64,000 nt of DNA from Chromohalobacter canadensis (GCF_029544075.1 NZ_JAJQJH010000004.1:62001-126000); one strand, 5' to 3'. Positions 25,586-36,146 are shown, counted from the first letter of the stretch. Notes: generated by a model not told the origin, from the sequence alone. Made by a program: numbers and translations.

Positions 25586-27597
25586 CAGCGATTCGCCTGT
25601 TCGTCTCCGATGATCTTGGGGGTAATGAAGATCAACAATTCTACCTTTTCGTTGGATTCCTGGGTATAGCGGAACAACGAACCGATGAACGGCAAATCAC
25701 CGAGCAGCGGCGTCTTGTAGAGATTGCGCAATTGCTCAGACGTCAGTATGCCGCCCAGCACCACCGTTTCGCCATCGTTGACCAGCACCTGGGTCTCGAT
25801 GGAATTGGTATCGATCGCCGGGGCGCCATCACCGTAGCTGGTATCGGAGACGGTGTCGTTATTGATCAGCAAGTCCATGACGATACTCCCATCGGGAGTG
25901 ATCTGCGGCGTGGCTTCGAGCGACAGCACGGCTTCCTTGAACTCCACGTTGGTCGCCCCGGACGATGTCGACTCTTGGTAGGGAATTTCCTGACCCTGCT
26001 TGATCACCGCCTTCTTCTGGTTGGCGGTGATGATCTTGGGCTGGGAAATGGTCTGACTCTTGCCTTCGCTTTCCAGGGCGCGCAGCTCCAGATCGAGCAG
26101 CACATCGCCGGAAAGATAGCCGAAGCTGAATGCCGAGCCGCTGCCATCGCCATCGCCTAGGTCGACGGATAGACCCGCGGAGCCACGATTAGCACCGCTG
26201 GGGTTGCGATCGACCACGCTTCCCACACCATCTTCATCGAAGGTAACACCCTGGCTTTGCGAGACGCCCCAGTTGACGCCCAACTCCTGGGAGGCGGTGT
26301 CACGGGCGATGACGATACGTGCTTCGATCTGCACCTGGCGCACCGGCACATCGAGTTTGTCGAGCATGTCACGGATACCCGCCAGTTGCTCGGGCGTATC
26401 ACGCACCAGCAAGGTATTGGTCCGCTCATCGACCGTCACGCGGCCACGCTCGGAGAGCAAACCGAACCCTTCGCTGCCACGCAGCATCGTGGCGAGATCG
26501 GTGGCCTTGGCGTAACGCACCTGCACGTATTCGGTCTTCAGCGGGGCCAACTGTTGGGACTGGGCGCGATTCTCCAGCGTCTGGCGCTCCATCTGCGCTA
26601 GCTCATCGGCGGGCGCGACCACGATCACATCTCCCTCGCGACGGCTGGCGAGGCCGTGGCTCTTGAGGATCAAATCGAGCGCCTGATCCCAAGGCACCTG
26701 CGTGAGATTGAGCGTCACGCTGCCCTGGACGCTATCGCTGGCGACGATATTGACCCCACTGAAGTCGGAAAGCACCGACAGCACTTCGCGCACTTGTATG
26801 TTCTGGAAGTTGAGGCTGACCGGCTCACCGTCATACTCCTGCGTGTCACCTTCTGACGCGCGCGCATCATCATCGCGCGGCTGGACCTCCACGATCAGCT
26901 GATCGCCGCGCTGCGTAACCAGGTGCTGAAAAGCCTCGCGATTGTCAAAGCTCAATGTCACGTCTTCATCGCCACCCTGTGGCACGATACGCGACACTGG
27001 CGTATCGAAATCGCTTACATCGAGAATACTGTTCAACTCTTCGGGCAGCCGGACACCGGGCAACGTTACCGTCAAGGTATTACCCTCGGTGTCCGTGTCA
27101 GGCGTCACGCCACCGCGGTCGAGCGTGACCACCAAGCGCCCTCCGCCGTTATCGCCACGCCGGAAGTCAAGATCGCGAATGCGCGTCAACGCGGTGGAGC
27201 GCTCAGCGGCATCCCCTCCCAAGTGCACGCGAAGGCGCTGCCCCTGACGCTGAGTCGAATAGGGCAAAGGCTCGTCGAGACCGAATACCAGACGCGTCCG
27301 CTCCCCCGTCTCGGCCACGCTGACCTCGCGCAACCCATCACGATCGATACCGAAACGGCGCTGCTCGATCTGATTTGTCGTTTCCGGCAGGTCGACGACG
27401 ATCTGCGCCGGCGAATCGCTTCGGTAGCTATGCGGCTCAGGAGCGGGGCCATCGAATGCCAGCAGCGCATCGATTCCACCATCCCCGCGCTGGGCGAACT
27501 CGAGCGATGTCAACGTCGCCGCCTGTCCCTGGGCACAGACGACCAGCCCCACGAGGCAGAGCCCACTCATCAGCCATTCGCGCAGCGTTCGCATCAT
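25585..27597 (-). CDS. pilQ: Type IV pilus secretin PilQ
   Basis: A 670-residue outer-membrane secretin through which the type IV pilus exits. Signal peptide residues 1-25 (MMRTLREWL...CAQGQA). Two AMIN-type peptidoglycan-binding segments occupy about 28-230. An STN/N0 domain ([20 protein letters not shown], about 265) and an N1/secretin_N domain follow. The C-terminal secretin domain has the signature run ETVVLGGIL...[17 protein letters not shown] lies just before the ATG pair; the 67-codon upstream extension overlaps pilP and is rejected. It is the last pilus gene of the operon, coupled to aroK. Confidence 0.96.
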   Translation of the reverse strand: MMRTLREWLMSGLCLVGLVVCAQGQAATLTSLEFAQRGDGGIDALLAFDGPAPEPHSYRSDSPAQIVVDLPETTNQIEQRRFGIDRDGLREVSVAETGERTRLVFGLDEPLPYSTQRQGQRLRVHLGGDAAERSTALTRIRDLDFRRGDNGGGRLVVTLDRGGVTPDTDTEGNTLTVTLPGVRLPEELNSILDVSDFDTPVSRIVPQGGDEDVTLSFDNREAFQHLVTQRGDQLIVEVQPRDDDARASEGDTQEYDGEPVSLNFQNIQVREVLSVLSDFSGVNIVASDSVQGSVTLNLTQVPWDQALDLILKSHGLASRREGDVIVVAPADELAQMERQTLENRAQSQQLAPLKTEYVQVRYAKATDLATMLRGSEGFGLLSERGRVTVDERTNTLLVRDTPEQLAGIRDMLDKLDVPVRQVQIEARIVIARDTASQELGVNWGVSQSQGVTFDEDGVGSVVDRNPSGANRGSAGLSVDLGDGDGSGSAFSFGYLSGDVLLDLELRALESEGKSQTISQPKIITANQKKAVIKQGQEIPYQESTSSGATNVEFKEAVLSLEATPQITPDGSIVMDLLINNDTVSDTSYGDGAPAIDTNSIETQVLVNDGETVVLGGILTSEQLRNLYKTPLLGDLPFIGSLFRYTQESNEKVELLIFITPKIIGDEQANR

Positions 27598-27625
27598 GTG
27601 GTTCTCCTGCCTGTACGTACCGCCA

Positions 27626-28183
27626 TCATTCGGCGGCTTGCGATGAATCATTGAATTCCAGAGTACGCCGCCGCTGACGCCAGGCGCCGCCATCACGCAC
27701 CCGCTCGACCAGCTCGACGCCCGCGTCCTGAATCGCCGTGACACGTCCGAAATCGGGCCCCAGATAATGGCCTTCGAAAAGACGGTAGACGTTGCCATCA
27801 GGCGCGCGGATCAAGGCCGACGGCTGCCCGCCCACCGTCAAGGTTCCCACCAGTTCGAGCTGTTCCAGCGGAAAGCGCTCCAGGGGCTCACGCGGACGCT
27901 GACGGTCGGGGCCGTCATCCTGCGACAATGTCGCGGCGCCTTCCTGCGCTCGGCGTTCGGCACGGAACGGGCTACGCTGCTGGGCCTGTGAATAATGCGC
28001 CGTGCGATACACCGGCGCAGGGGGAAGCGACTCGATGTTGCCCTCCGGCTGCTGGCGCAGGGCATTCAGGTGCGCATCCAGGGCGGTCATCTCGGCATCG
28101 CGACAACCGCCCAGCAGCACCATCCCGGCCAGCCCCGCAAGCAGGACACACCACCGCCGAGAAATCGTCAGCCATTCAGTCAT
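27626..28183 (-). CDS. pilP: Type IV pilus assembly lipoprotein PilP
   Basis: A 185-residue inner-membrane lipoprotein linking the PilNO platform to the PilQ secretin. It has a lipoprotein signal with lipobox VLLGGC (Cys27), a flexible Pro/Gln/Arg-rich linker (about 40-105), and a C-terminal beta domain (LEQLELVGTL...NVYRLFEGHYLGPDFGRVTAI) characteristic of PilP. The start at 28183 overlaps pilO by 8 bp; longer starts reach deep into pilO. Family length is about 175. Confidence 0.93.
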   Translation of the reverse strand: MTEWLTISRRWCVLLAGLAGMVLLGGCRDAEMTALDAHLNALRQQPEGNIESLPPAPVYRTAHYSQAQQRSPFRAERRAQEGAATLSQDDGPDRQRPREPLERFPLEQLELVGTLTVGGQPSALIRAPDGNVYRLFEGHYLGPDFGRVTAIQDAGVELVERVRDGGAWRQRRRTLEFNDSSQAAE

Positions 28184-28814
28184 CGTCACGCCCCTCGGCC
28201 TTGGGGTCGGCGCCTTCGCGATAGCTGTAGGTACGTGCCAGTATCGACAAACGCAATGTATCGCCATCGCCCACCGGCGACAGCGAGAAGTCATGCAGGG
28301 TCACGATACGCGGCAGCGCCGCCACGCTGGCCAGAAAGGCGGCAATGTCGTGATAATCGCCTCGTACCTGGATATCGAAGGGCTGCTCGATGTAGAAGTC
28401 TTGCGGCACTGGCGAGCGCAGCCGGATCGATTCGATGGCGAGTCGATGGTCCTGCGCCGCATCACTGATGTCATCCAGCAGCGCCGGAACCTCTGTGTCG
28501 GCGGGCAGCATTTTCAGCAATGCCTGCATGCGTGTGTCGAGCTCCGCCATCTGCATGCGCATCTGCTCGAGATTAGCCGCCTGGTAAGCGCGCGTTTCGT
28601 ACTCCTGGAGCAGTTCGCCCTCGCGCCCCTGCAAGCTGTCCAGGGTTTCATGACGCGGTGCGGCGACGTACCACTGGGCCACCCAGAAGACGGTCAGAAA
28701 CAGCGCCACCAAACACAGCGCCTGCAGCAAAGCCGGCCAGGTACCGGCTTCCTTGAGATCCAGGTCGCGCCACTCGACCTCGCGCAACTGTCGCCACTGT
28801 GAGCGCAGACTCAT
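28176..28814 (-). CDS. pilO: Type IV pilus inner-membrane protein PilO
   Basis: A 212-residue bitopic protein with a short cytoplasmic N terminus, one transmembrane helix (about residues 27-50), a coiled-coil segment (about 58-105) and a C-terminal ferredoxin-like fold (FYIEQPFDIQVRGDYHDIAAFLASVAALPRIV) typical of PilO. It pairs with PilN in the alignment complex. Overlaps pilN by 4 bp and pilP by 8 bp. Confidence 0.94.
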   Translation of the reverse strand: MSLRSQWRQLREVEWRDLDLKEAGTWPALLQALCLVALFLTVFWVAQWYVAAPRHETLDSLQGREGELLQEYETRAYQAANLEQMRMQMAELDTRMQALLKMLPADTEVPALLDDISDAAQDHRLAIESIRLRSPVPQDFYIEQPFDIQVRGDYHDIAAFLASVAALPRIVTLHDFSLSPVGDGDTLRLSILARTYSYREGADPKAEGRDDD

Positions 28815-29377
28815 GGCGCCTCCTCGGCATCACGGCGAGGCGCACGCGCCTCGACACTGAGATTGAAACGCTTCAGCGTCGCATCACCGCCGTCCGACTG
28901 TACGTCGGAAAGAACCGGCGTGCCGAACACAGGCGAGGCATCGAGCTGCCGCAACAGCTCGGACACATGCCGATTGGAGCGCGCCAGGCCACTGAGCTCG
29001 AGTCGATCACCTTCCCGCACCAAGCGATCGTAATGCACGCCATCGACCAGCGTGGCCGCCAACTGATCGAAGATACGCACCGTCTGTGGACGGCTGAATT
29101 GCAGCTCACGAATCAGGCCGATCTGTTCGAGCATTCGCCCCCGCAATTCGCGATAGTCCTTGACCGTGTCGATGTCCTTTTCGAGCACCTCCATACGACG
29201 CTCGATCAGGGCCAGACGACCACGTTCGGCATCGATCCCCGCTTGATACCAACGCGACACCCCCAAGGCACACAGCAACGCCAACACGACCACGCCCACC
29301 AGAGCCATATAAAAGCGCCGCGTGCGCCGCTGCCGATGCGCTTCACGCCACGGCAACAGGTTGATTTCGATACTCAT
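28811..29377 (-). CDS. pilN: Type IV pilus inner-membrane protein PilN
   Basis: A 188-residue bitopic protein. It starts with MSIEINLLPWREA, the conserved N-terminal peptide (INLLPWR) that docks into PilM. A transmembrane helix follows (about 22-42), then a coiled coil (about 50-90) and a small periplasmic domain. The start is set by the INLLPWR motif and the ATGA overlap with pilM; nine extra upstream codons are not used. Confidence 0.95.
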   Translation of the reverse strand: MSIEINLLPWREAHRQRRTRRFYMALVGVVVLALLCALGVSRWYQAGIDAERGRLALIERRMEVLEKDIDTVKDYRELRGRMLEQIGLIRELQFSRPQTVRIFDQLAATLVDGVHYDRLVREGDRLELSGLARSNRHVSELLRQLDASPVFGTPVLSDVQSDGGDATLKRFNLSVEARAPRRDAEEAP

Positions 29378-30444
29378 CGCCGCCCCCTCATCGCCAGACC
29401 ACACGCGGTGAGCATCGCCGGCGCATCGCTGGCGAGCGCCTGAACGTCAACACGCGACGCCACCCGCATGCGCTCGAACGGATTGGCCATCACCACATCC
29501 AACCCGCTTTGCGCGGCGAGTCGTTCACGCAGCCCCGGGATGACACTCGAGCCACCCGCCAGGATCAGGCGTTGGATATCACGGGGCTTTCCCGAGGTAT
29601 GATAAAGCTGAAGCGAGCGGCCGATTTGCTGGATCAGCATGTCGATGAATGGCATCACCACCTCATGCTCGTAATCCTCGGGCAAACCGCCGCGCTTCTT
29701 GGCCAACCCCGCCTCTTCGAGGCTCAGGCCATAGCGCTTGCGGATCTCCTCGGTCAAGTGGCGACCGCCCAGCACGTTGTCACGGGTATAGGCGATGCGC
29801 CCATCGATGAGCACATGGAAGGCGTTCATATTGGCGCCGATATCGACCAGCGCGGCACACTCTCCCGTCTGGTCGGACGGCGTTTCGTCACGCAACAGCT
29901 CACTGGCCGCACGTTCCATGGCGAAGGACTCGACATCGACTGCGGCGGGTTCGAGGCCGGCACGGCGAAGGACGTCGGCGAGATGATCGACGTCCTGCAA
30001 ACGACACGCCACCAACAAGACATCTTGCTGGTCGGGATAGCGTGCGTTGAGCCCCAGGCGCTGGAAATCGAAGGCCACCTCATTGAGCGGAAACGGGATG
30101 TGACGCTCGGACTCGAGCTGAATGCGAGCCTCGATTTCATCGTCGCTGAGCGTCACCGGATAGGTCAGCGTCTTGGTGATCGTGGCGCTGGCGGGAACTG
30201 CCGCCACCGCGCGCCGTGAATGCGGACGCGCATGCTCGACCGCTCGTGTCAACGTTGCGGCCACCTCGTCGAGATCGCGGATACGCCGTTCAACTACCGC
30301 ACCTTCACGCAATGGGCGCACGGCGTAGCTGGCGATACGTTGGCCCGCCCCCGCGCGATCAAGCTCGATCAATTTGACGGTGGCCGAGGTAATATCCACC
30401 CCTACCAGGCCTTGCTGGGACTTTTTAAACCGCCACACTGTCAT
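29374..30444 (-). CDS. pilM: Type IV pilus actin-like ATPase PilM
   Basis: A 356-residue cytoplasmic protein with the actin/FtsA fold that binds the PilN N-terminal peptide. Nucleotide-site motifs: GVDITSATVKLIELD (phosphate 1), AALVDIGANMNAFHVLIDG (phosphate 2) and LILAGGSSVIPGL (adenosine). It is the first gene of pilMNOPQ and divergent from ponA with a 281-bp spacer, the same divergent pair as in Pseudomonas. Confidence 0.95.
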   Translation of the reverse strand: MTVWRFKKSQQGLVGVDITSATVKLIELDRAGAGQRIASYAVRPLREGAVVERRIRDLDEVAATLTRAVEHARPHSRRAVAAVPASATITKTLTYPVTLSDDEIEARIQLESERHIPFPLNEVAFDFQRLGLNARYPDQQDVLLVACRLQDVDHLADVLRRAGLEPAAVDVESFAMERAASELLRDETPSDQTGECAALVDIGANMNAFHVLIDGRIAYTRDNVLGGRHLTEEIRKRYGLSLEEAGLAKKRGGLPEDYEHEVVMPFIDMLIQQIGRSLQLYHTSGKPRDIQRLILAGGSSVIPGLRERLAAQSGLDVVMANPFERMRVASRVDVQALASDAPAMLTACGLAMRGRR

Positions 30445-30725
30445 ACCCCTGCGATATTCTTCGGCGTGGCGTGGCGCTCGGTATTATCGTTCGTCGAGCC
30501 AACCCGCTGCCCCTGTGCCGGGGCAAGCCGCTTTATTATCAGCATGCCACACTATCGTATGAGGCACGCCACATTGCGTAAGGTTACATTATGCATACTG
30601 CCGTGACAGTCGATTTGCATCAACGCTAGCCCCTATGCGGCTGCGTTCTTATAATGCCGATGGCAACGGATTGCACCATTCATTGCGGCCAGACCGCCAC
30701 CCGAGACGACGGAAAACGCCTTTTC

Positions 30726-33245
30726 ATGAAGCTTTTCAAACGCTTGTTAACGTCCATCCTATGGCTAATTGTGTCTTTAGGGCTGGGCTGCGTACTGGCC
30801 ATCATCGGCGCCGGTATCTATTTCGCGCCGGGCTTGCCCGACGTTCGTCAACTGCAGGGCTTCGAACTGCAGACACCGCTACGCGTTTACACGCGTGACG
30901 ACAAGCTAATCGGCGAGTTCGGTGAGCAACGCCGCATGCCGGTGAGCTACGACGATATCCCCCAATCCTACATCGACGCCCTGCTGGCCGCCGAGGATGC
31001 CAGCTTCTTCGAACATCCCGGCATCGACCCCAAGGGGCTCGCACGCGCGGCGATGGAGCTTGCCACCAGCGGCAACATCCAGTCGGGGGGTAGTACCATC
31101 ACCATGCAGGTGGCCCGCAACTACCTGCTCACGCTGGATCAAACCTTTACGCGTAAGATCCGCGAAATCTTGCTGTCCCTGCAAATGGAACAGGTGCTCA
31201 GCAAGCAGGACATCCTCGAGCTCTACGTCAACAAGATCTACCTGGGAAATGGCGCCTACGGTCTCGGCGCCGCCGCCAAGAGTTATTACGACAAGCCGCT
31301 TGCGGAGCTCGACTTACCGCAACTGGCCATGCTCGCCGGCCTGCCCAAGGCCCCGTCGGCGCTCAACCCCCTGAACAACCCTGAGCGCTCATTGATTCGC
31401 CGCAACTGGGTATTGCTGCGCATGCGCGAACTCGGCTTCATTGATCCGATTCAGTACCAGGCCGCCGTCAAGGCGCCGATCACCGCACATCGGCCGCGTT
31501 CACAATACGAAGTCAACGCGCCGTATATCGCCGAAATGGCACGCCAATATGCCATGGAACGCTTCGGCGACGACGCTTATACCGACAATTACCAGATCAA
31601 GACGACCATCGACAGTCGCCTGCAGACCTTCGCGCGAAGCGCCCTCGTGAACGGACTGATCGAGTACGACACCCGTCATGGCTGGCGCGGCCCGGAGGAA
31701 ACCGATATTCCCTCGAGCCTGGTGGAAGCCCAGGAGCGCACGGATTCCCAAGGGCTCGAGGAAGAGCTGTCCGAATCACCCGAGGTAATGGAGACCGCAC
31801 GCCAGGCCGCCAAGAGCAGCGAGGAGTCGGTCGAGGGAATTGACGGGGATGTCAGCAACTGGGTCAAAATGCTCGATCGCACTCCCCGGCACGGCCCCCT
31901 CGAGCCCGGCATCGTGGTGGACACCGATGGCCGCCAGATGCGTGTCTTGACGCGTGACGATGGCGTAGTAACGCTCGACTGGGATGGGCTTGACTGGGCG
32001 CGTACGTACCACAGCGCCGAATGGCGCGGCGAAACACCGGCCAACGCCGAGGCCATCGCCCAGCGTGGCGACCTGATTCGCGTCATGCGCACCGAGGATG
32101 GCGACTGGCGCCTCTCCCAGGTGCCGGGCGCCCAGGCCGCGATCGTCATCATGGATCCTAAAACCGGCGCCATTCGTGGCCTTCAGGGCGGCTTCAGCTT
32201 CTCGTCGAGCAAGTTCAACCGTGCCATCCAGGCGCAGCGCCAAGCGGGCTCGATCTTCAAGCCCTTCATCTATCTCGCCGCGCTGCACAACGGAATGAAC
32301 GCCGCCACGATCATCAACGATGCCCCCGTGGTCATGTCCGATGTCGGCGGCGACTGGCGCCCCGAAAATGCCGAGGGCGAATTCCGCGGCCCCACGCGGT
32401 TGCGCGTTGGTCTCTACCAGTCACGCAACCTGGTCACGATTCGCGTGCTGCAGTCGCTAGGCCTGGATAACACGCTGGAATTCCTGACGAACTTCGGCTT
32501 CGCCAAGGGTCGGCTGCCACATGGCCTATCGCTCGCCTTGGGCAGCGCATCGCTGACGCCGCTGGAAATGGCCAATGCCTACTCCGTCTTGGCCAATGGC
32601 GGCTTCAAGGTCGCGCCATGGTATATCCAGTCGGTCACCCATGGCAGCCAGAACGAACTGGTCGAAGAAGCCAACCCCGTGGTGGCATGCCGGGAGTGCG
32701 CCCCCGATCAGAAGACCGTCGCACTCGACGGCGAAACCCGTCGTATCGCCGAGCGCGTGGCCACGCCCGAAGAGATGTACATCATCCGCGACATGATGCG
32801 TGACGTCATCGAGAAGGGCACGGGGCGCGGCGCACTCGACCTCAATCGTCCCGATATCGTCGGCAAGACCGGCACCACCAACGATCAACGTGACGCCTGG
32901 TTCTCAGGCTTCAACGATGAGCTGGTGGCCACCGTCTGGGTCGGCAAGGACGATAATTCCACGACCGGTGAATACGGCTCACAAGCCGCCTTGCCGATCT
33001 GGAAGTCGTTCATGGGTGAGGCGCTTCGAGGCCAGCCCGAAAGCATGCCCTCGCGCCCCGACGATATCGTCAAAGTCCGCATCGATCCCGAGACCGGGCT
33101 GCGCCTGCACAACGATCAACCGGGCGGCATGCAGGAAATCTTCCGCAAGGACAATCTGCCCGACTACAAGCCGCGTTCGATCCAACCCGAACTTGAAGAT
33201 AGAAGCGGCTCCCAAGGAACCGGCACTTACGATGCCATTTTCTAG
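30726..33245 (+). CDS. ponA: Penicillin-binding protein 1A (bifunctional peptidoglycan synthase)
   Basis: An 839-residue inner-membrane enzyme that polymerises glycan strands and crosslinks peptides. N-terminal membrane helix (about 9-32). The GT51 glycosyltransferase domain has its catalytic Glu in AAEDASFFEHPG (about residue 90) and GGSTITMQVARN. An OB-like insert domain and an acidic linker (about 340-380) follow. The transpeptidase has Ser in AGSIFKPF (about 509), SRN, and KTGTTND (about 712). The start MKLFKRLL is chosen over an ATG 24 codons upstream that would add a polar, non-family N terminus. A TATAAT at 30650-30655 could be part of its promoter. Divergent from pilM. Confidence 0.95.
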   Translation: MKLFKRLLTSILWLIVSLGLGCVLAIIGAGIYFAPGLPDVRQLQGFELQTPLRVYTRDDKLIGEFGEQRRMPVSYDDIPQSYIDALLAAEDASFFEHPGIDPKGLARAAMELATSGNIQSGGSTITMQVARNYLLTLDQTFTRKIREILLSLQMEQVLSKQDILELYVNKIYLGNGAYGLGAAAKSYYDKPLAELDLPQLAMLAGLPKAPSALNPLNNPERSLIRRNWVLLRMRELGFIDPIQYQAAVKAPITAHRPRSQYEVNAPYIAEMARQYAMERFGDDAYTDNYQIKTTIDSRLQTFARSALVNGLIEYDTRHGWRGPEETDIPSSLVEAQERTDSQGLEEELSESPEVMETARQAAKSSEESVEGIDGDVSNWVKMLDRTPRHGPLEPGIVVDTDGRQMRVLTRDDGVVTLDWDGLDWARTYHSAEWRGETPANAEAIAQRGDLIRVMRTEDGDWRLSQVPGAQAAIVIMDPKTGAIRGLQGGFSFSSSKFNRAIQAQRQAGSIFKPFIYLAALHNGMNAATIINDAPVVMSDVGGDWRPENAEGEFRGPTRLRVGLYQSRNLVTIRVLQSLGLDNTLEFLTNFGFAKGRLPHGLSLALGSASLTPLEMANAYSVLANGGFKVAPWYIQSVTHGSQNELVEEANPVVACRECAPDQKTVALDGETRRIAERVATPEEMYIIRDMMRDVIEKGTGRGALDLNRPDIVGKTGTTNDQRDAWFSGFNDELVATVWVGKDDNSTTGEYGSQAALPIWKSFMGEALRGQPESMPSRPDDIVKVRIDPETGLRLHNDQPGGMQEIFRKDNLPDYKPRSIQPELEDRSGSQGTGTYDAIF

Positions 33246-33337
33246 TCGACTACCCATGGGTGGCCCCGACGGCCACCCCATGAGCGCGCCAGCTCCCACA
33301 CCACTGACCGAGAACCGTTTTTGAAAGGGAGTCCACC

Positions 33338-34090
33338 ATGCTCGTGTCGCGAGACTCGCGATGGTTATTGCTCGTTATGCTGCTCGGTGGCGCACTCCCG
33401 GTGCATGCCGACTTGTTCTACGCACCGCCTGCACCGCAGGACGACGCCCCCAAGATGAGCGGTGAGGCCGAGCTGGGCTATACACACCTCTCCGGGAACA
33501 GCAACAGTCGGACGCTGCTCGCCAAGGGCCGCCTCACCTGGCTGACGGGACGCCATACACACACGCTGCGCGGCGAGACACGCAGCGTTCAGGAAAACGA
33601 TGAAACCAGTACCGAACAGTACCTATTGGGCGGCCGCGAGCGTTATGAGCTGGAAGGCCCCCACTATCTATTCGGTTTCGGGCGCTGGGAAAAGGACCGT
33701 TTCAGCGGTTACGAGTACCAGTTCACCACCATCGGCGGCTATGGCCGCCAGTGGCTCGACGGGCCGACGCACACACTGTCCACGGAATTCGGCCCAGGCT
33801 ACCGGCATGATGCCTACGAGGACGGCAAGGAAGATGACCTCGGCCTGGCCTACGCCGCTCTGGACTATCGCTGGAACATCTCGGAGGGCGCCTACTTCGA
33901 GCAGGCAATTTCCGTCGAAGCGGCCGCGCCCAACACCACGACGCGCTCGATTTCGTCGTTGACATCCCAGCTCAATTCGCATCTGGCGCTCAAGATGTCC
34001 TTTGAGGTCAAGAACAACACGAATCCGCCCGACGGCGCCGAAGCCAACACTGACCGCACTACCTCGATGTCACTGCTCTACAGCTGGTAA
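33338..34090 (+). CDS. DUF481 outer-membrane beta-barrel protein (YdiY-like)
   Basis: A 250-residue protein with a signal peptide (residues 1-24, ending LPVHAD). The mature part alternates short aromatic beta strands (AELGYTHLSGNSNSRTLLAKGRL, in the family also written as GxxxxSGNTxxxx) and ends LLYSW with the C-terminal aromatic residue used for BAM-mediated insertion. This is the DUF481/YdiY family, whose substrate is unknown. AAAGGGAG precedes the start. It follows ponA after a 92-bp gap that contains an imperfect GC-rich hairpin (33253-33282) without a T tract. Confidence 0.85.
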   Translation: MLVSRDSRWLLLVMLLGGALPVHADLFYAPPAPQDDAPKMSGEAELGYTHLSGNSNSRTLLAKGRLTWLTGRHTHTLRGETRSVQENDETSTEQYLLGGRERYELEGPHYLFGFGRWEKDRFSGYEYQFTTIGGYGRQWLDGPTHTLSTEFGPGYRHDAYEDGKEDDLGLAYAALDYRWNISEGAYFEQAISVEAAAPNTTTRSISSLTSQLNSHLALKMSFEVKNNTNPPDGAEANTDRTTSMSLLYSW

Positions 34091-34110
34091 TGCACTCCTT
34101 CCCCACAACC

Positions 34111-34138
34111 AAAAAGGGCCGCTCCGGGAGCGGCCCTT
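34111..34138 (-). terminator. Terminator between DUF481 gene and malic enzyme gene
   Basis: A perfect 10-bp stem AAGGGCCGCT/AGCGGCCCTT with a 5-base loop (34114-34138) between two convergent genes. The T tract (five residues) is on the minus strand, so it mainly ends the malic enzyme transcript; in the other direction the run is only TTAGG. Confidence 0.8.
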
Positions 34139-34164
34139 AGGTATCATGTCTGTTCGGCGTGCAA

Positions 34165-35439
34165 CTATAGCGGCCCGTAAACATCCTTGATGCTGGTCAA
34201 CGGATAATGTGCCGGATAGGGCTTACGCGCCACGCCGCTATCTACCGCAGCTTGCGCCACCGCCGAAGCGACGCGGTCCAGAAGCCGCGAATCCAGCGGT
34301 GTGGGAATGATGTAACCGCGCCCGAACTCCAGTGACTCAATGCCGTAGCCATCCAGTACCTCGCGAGTCACCGGCTCCCGCGCCAGGTCCTTCAAAGCAT
34401 GCACGGCCGCCACTTTCATTTCTTCATTGATACGCGTGGCGCGAACATCCAGTGCCCCTCGAAAGATGAAGGGAAAGCCCAGTACGTTATTGACCTGGTT
34501 GGGGTAATCGGAACGCCCGGTGGCCATGATCACATCGTCGCGGGTCTCGTTGGCCACGTCCGGATGAATCTCGGGGTCGGGATTGGAGCATGCAAAAACC
34601 ACTGGACTCGCCGCCATGCGCTCGAGCTGCTCGGGCTTGAGTAGATTAGGCCCGGACAGCCCCACGAAGACGTCGGCTCCCTCGATGGCATCATCCAGCG
34701 TACGCCGCGACGTCTCGGTGGCGAACATCGCCTTGTACTGGTTGAGATCGTCACGCTCGCTATGTACCACCCCCTTGCGATCGAGCATGAAGATATTCTC
34801 GGCGCGTGCACCACACGAGACCAGCAGCTTCATGCAGGCGATGGCCGCCGCGCCCGCGCCCAGACAGACGATCTTGGCATCTTCGAGGCGCTTGCCGGCG
34901 ATATCCAGGGCATTGAGCAGCCCCGCGGCCGTGACGATGGCCGTGCCGTGCTGATCATCGTGGAAGACCGGAATATTGCACTGCTCGATCAACGCTTGCT
35001 CGATCTCGAAGCACTCCGGCGCTTTTATATCCTCGAGATTGATGCCGCCCCAGGTGTCAGCGATGCGTGCCACAGTATCGATGAAGGCCTGCGGACTCTC
35101 GGCATCGACTTCGATGTCCACAGAATTGATGCCGGCAAAGCGCTTGAACAGCACGCCTTTGCCTTCCATGACCGGCTTGCTGGCCAAGGGGCCCAGATTG
35201 CCCAGACCTAGGATCGCACTGCCGTCGGAGACCACGGCCACCAGGTTGCCCTTGCCGGTATACAGATAGGCATTTTCCACGTCCTTGGCGATCTCGCGAC
35301 ACGGCTCGGCCACCCCGGGGCTATACGCCAAGGCCAGATGTTTCGATGTCTCGGTGGGCTTGGTCAGCTCGACGGATAACTTGCCGGGAATCGGCTTGGC
35401 GTGATAATCCAGCGCTGCTTGTCTTTTTTCGTCACTCAT
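34165..35439 (-). CDS. maeB: Malic enzyme, short form (no phosphotransacetylase domain)
   Basis: A 424-residue enzyme decarboxylating malate to pyruvate with reduction of NAD(P). Motifs: [34 protein letters not shown] (catalytic region), the metal/substrate site [12 protein letters not shown] with [11 protein letters not shown], and the nucleotide-binding [16 protein letters not shown]. coli MaeB has about 330 extra residues forming a PTA-like domain, absent here as in the short enzyme found near ponA in Pseudomonas. Cofactor preference cannot be read with certainty. The start MSDEKRQ is preferred; an ATG eight codons upstream lacks a ribosome site. Confidence 0.93.
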   Translation of the reverse strand: MSDEKRQAALDYHAKPIPGKLSVELTKPTETSKHLALAYSPGVAEPCREIAKDVENAYLYTGKGNLVAVVSDGSAILGLGNLGPLASKPVMEGKGVLFKRFAGINSVDIEVDAESPQAFIDTVARIADTWGGINLEDIKAPECFEIEQALIEQCNIPVFHDDQHGTAIVTAAGLLNALDIAGKRLEDAKIVCLGAGAAAIACMKLLVSCGARAENIFMLDRKGVVHSERDDLNQYKAMFATETSRRTLDDAIEGADVFVGLSGPNLLKPEQLERMAASPVVFACSNPDPEIHPDVANETRDDVIMATGRSDYPNQVNNVLGFPFIFRGALDVRATRINEEMKVAAVHALKDLAREPVTREVLDGYGIESLEFGRGYIIPTPLDSRLLDRVASAVAQAAVDSGVARKPYPAHYPLTSIKDVYGPL

Positions 35440-35579
35440 GAGCTTTTTTCCAATCGTCTGCATGGAGGCATGATCGCCAGAATATAGAAAAAAATTCCGC
35501 CAAACAACTTACGCCAAGTTCGCGACATTAAAGACTTTTAAGCGACCGTTTGAAGCAATTACCAGCCATTTGTTGAAAC

Positions 35580-35603
35580 TTATGCCTGACAAATCAGGCA
35601 TAA
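35580..35603. repeat. Perfect 10-bp inverted repeat between rpmE and the malic enzyme gene
   Basis: TTATGCCTGA and TCAGGCATAA are separated by CAAA. It lies 141 bp upstream of the malic enzyme start and downstream of the rpmE terminator. It is AT-flanked, with no T run on the plus strand and only GTTT before it on the minus strand. It could be a protein operator or a degenerate terminator. Confidence 0.5.
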
Positions 35604-35646
35604 AACAAACCTTATCGGAGCGCCGTTTTCGACTTTCACAAATAAA

Positions 35647-35672
35647 AAAACCCGCCATATCCGGCGGGTTTT
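35647..35672 (-). terminator. Rho-independent terminator of rpmE
   Basis: The stem AAAACCCGCC/GGCGGGTTTT with loop ATATCC is flanked by A and T runs, so it can act in both directions. It starts 44 bp past the rpmE stop. Confidence 0.85.
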
Positions 35673-35715
35673 CTCGAACGCCGGCACATCGCCGACGTAG
35701 CGGTTCTTGCTTGGC

Positions 35716-35931
35716 TCAGTCGCGCTTGAGCGCCGCACCGAAACGCTTGTTGAAGCGCTCGACGCGTCCACCAGTAGTCGCCTGCTTCTGCTTACCGGTA
35801 TAGAACGGGTGGCACTGCGAGCAGACATCCAGGTAGAAATCGTCTTTGGATGTGGAGCCCAGCTCGAAAGTCGCGCCACAGGAACACGTGGCGGAGACCT
35901 TCTTGTATTCGGGATGGATCGCTTGTTTCAT
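35716..35931 (-). CDS. rpmE: Ribosomal protein bL31
   Basis: A 71-residue 50S subunit protein starting MKQAIHPEY. It is the zinc-binding C+ form with Cys at 16, 18, 37 and 40 (ATCSCGATF and [15 protein letters not shown]). It is divergent from priA, the arrangement also seen in E. coli and Pseudomonas. The Zur-repressed zinc-free paralogue, if present, is elsewhere. Confidence 0.97.
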   Translation of the reverse strand: MKQAIHPEYKKVSATCSCGATFELGSTSKDDFYLDVCSQCHPFYTGKQKQATTGGRVERFNKRFGAALKRD

Positions 35932-36146
35932 TTTGCTGCCTCACGCTATGGTGCGCCGCCACCTGGTCGATGCCAGGCACCGCACACGGGTTGATAAAGA
36001 TGCAACCGATTGATTCGGCATGCGACCCCGACGATACTCGCCTTGGCCCACAACCGAAGGGCCGCGCATTATAGCAGTGCCGTGATATCGCTGAAAAGAC
36101 GCGTGGCGCCTGCAACGCCATGTGCCACCGCCCTTTCGGAGGACTC

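Noticed and set aside
30601..30660. Full sigma-70 promoter for ponA around TATAAT 30650-30655
   Set aside because: The -10 is good but no -35 is found at 15-19 bp (nearest TTGCAT is 29 bp away), so it is not listed as a feature.
33253..33282. GC-rich hairpin after ponA as an intrinsic terminator
   Set aside because: Stem is imperfect and there is no T tract on either strand.
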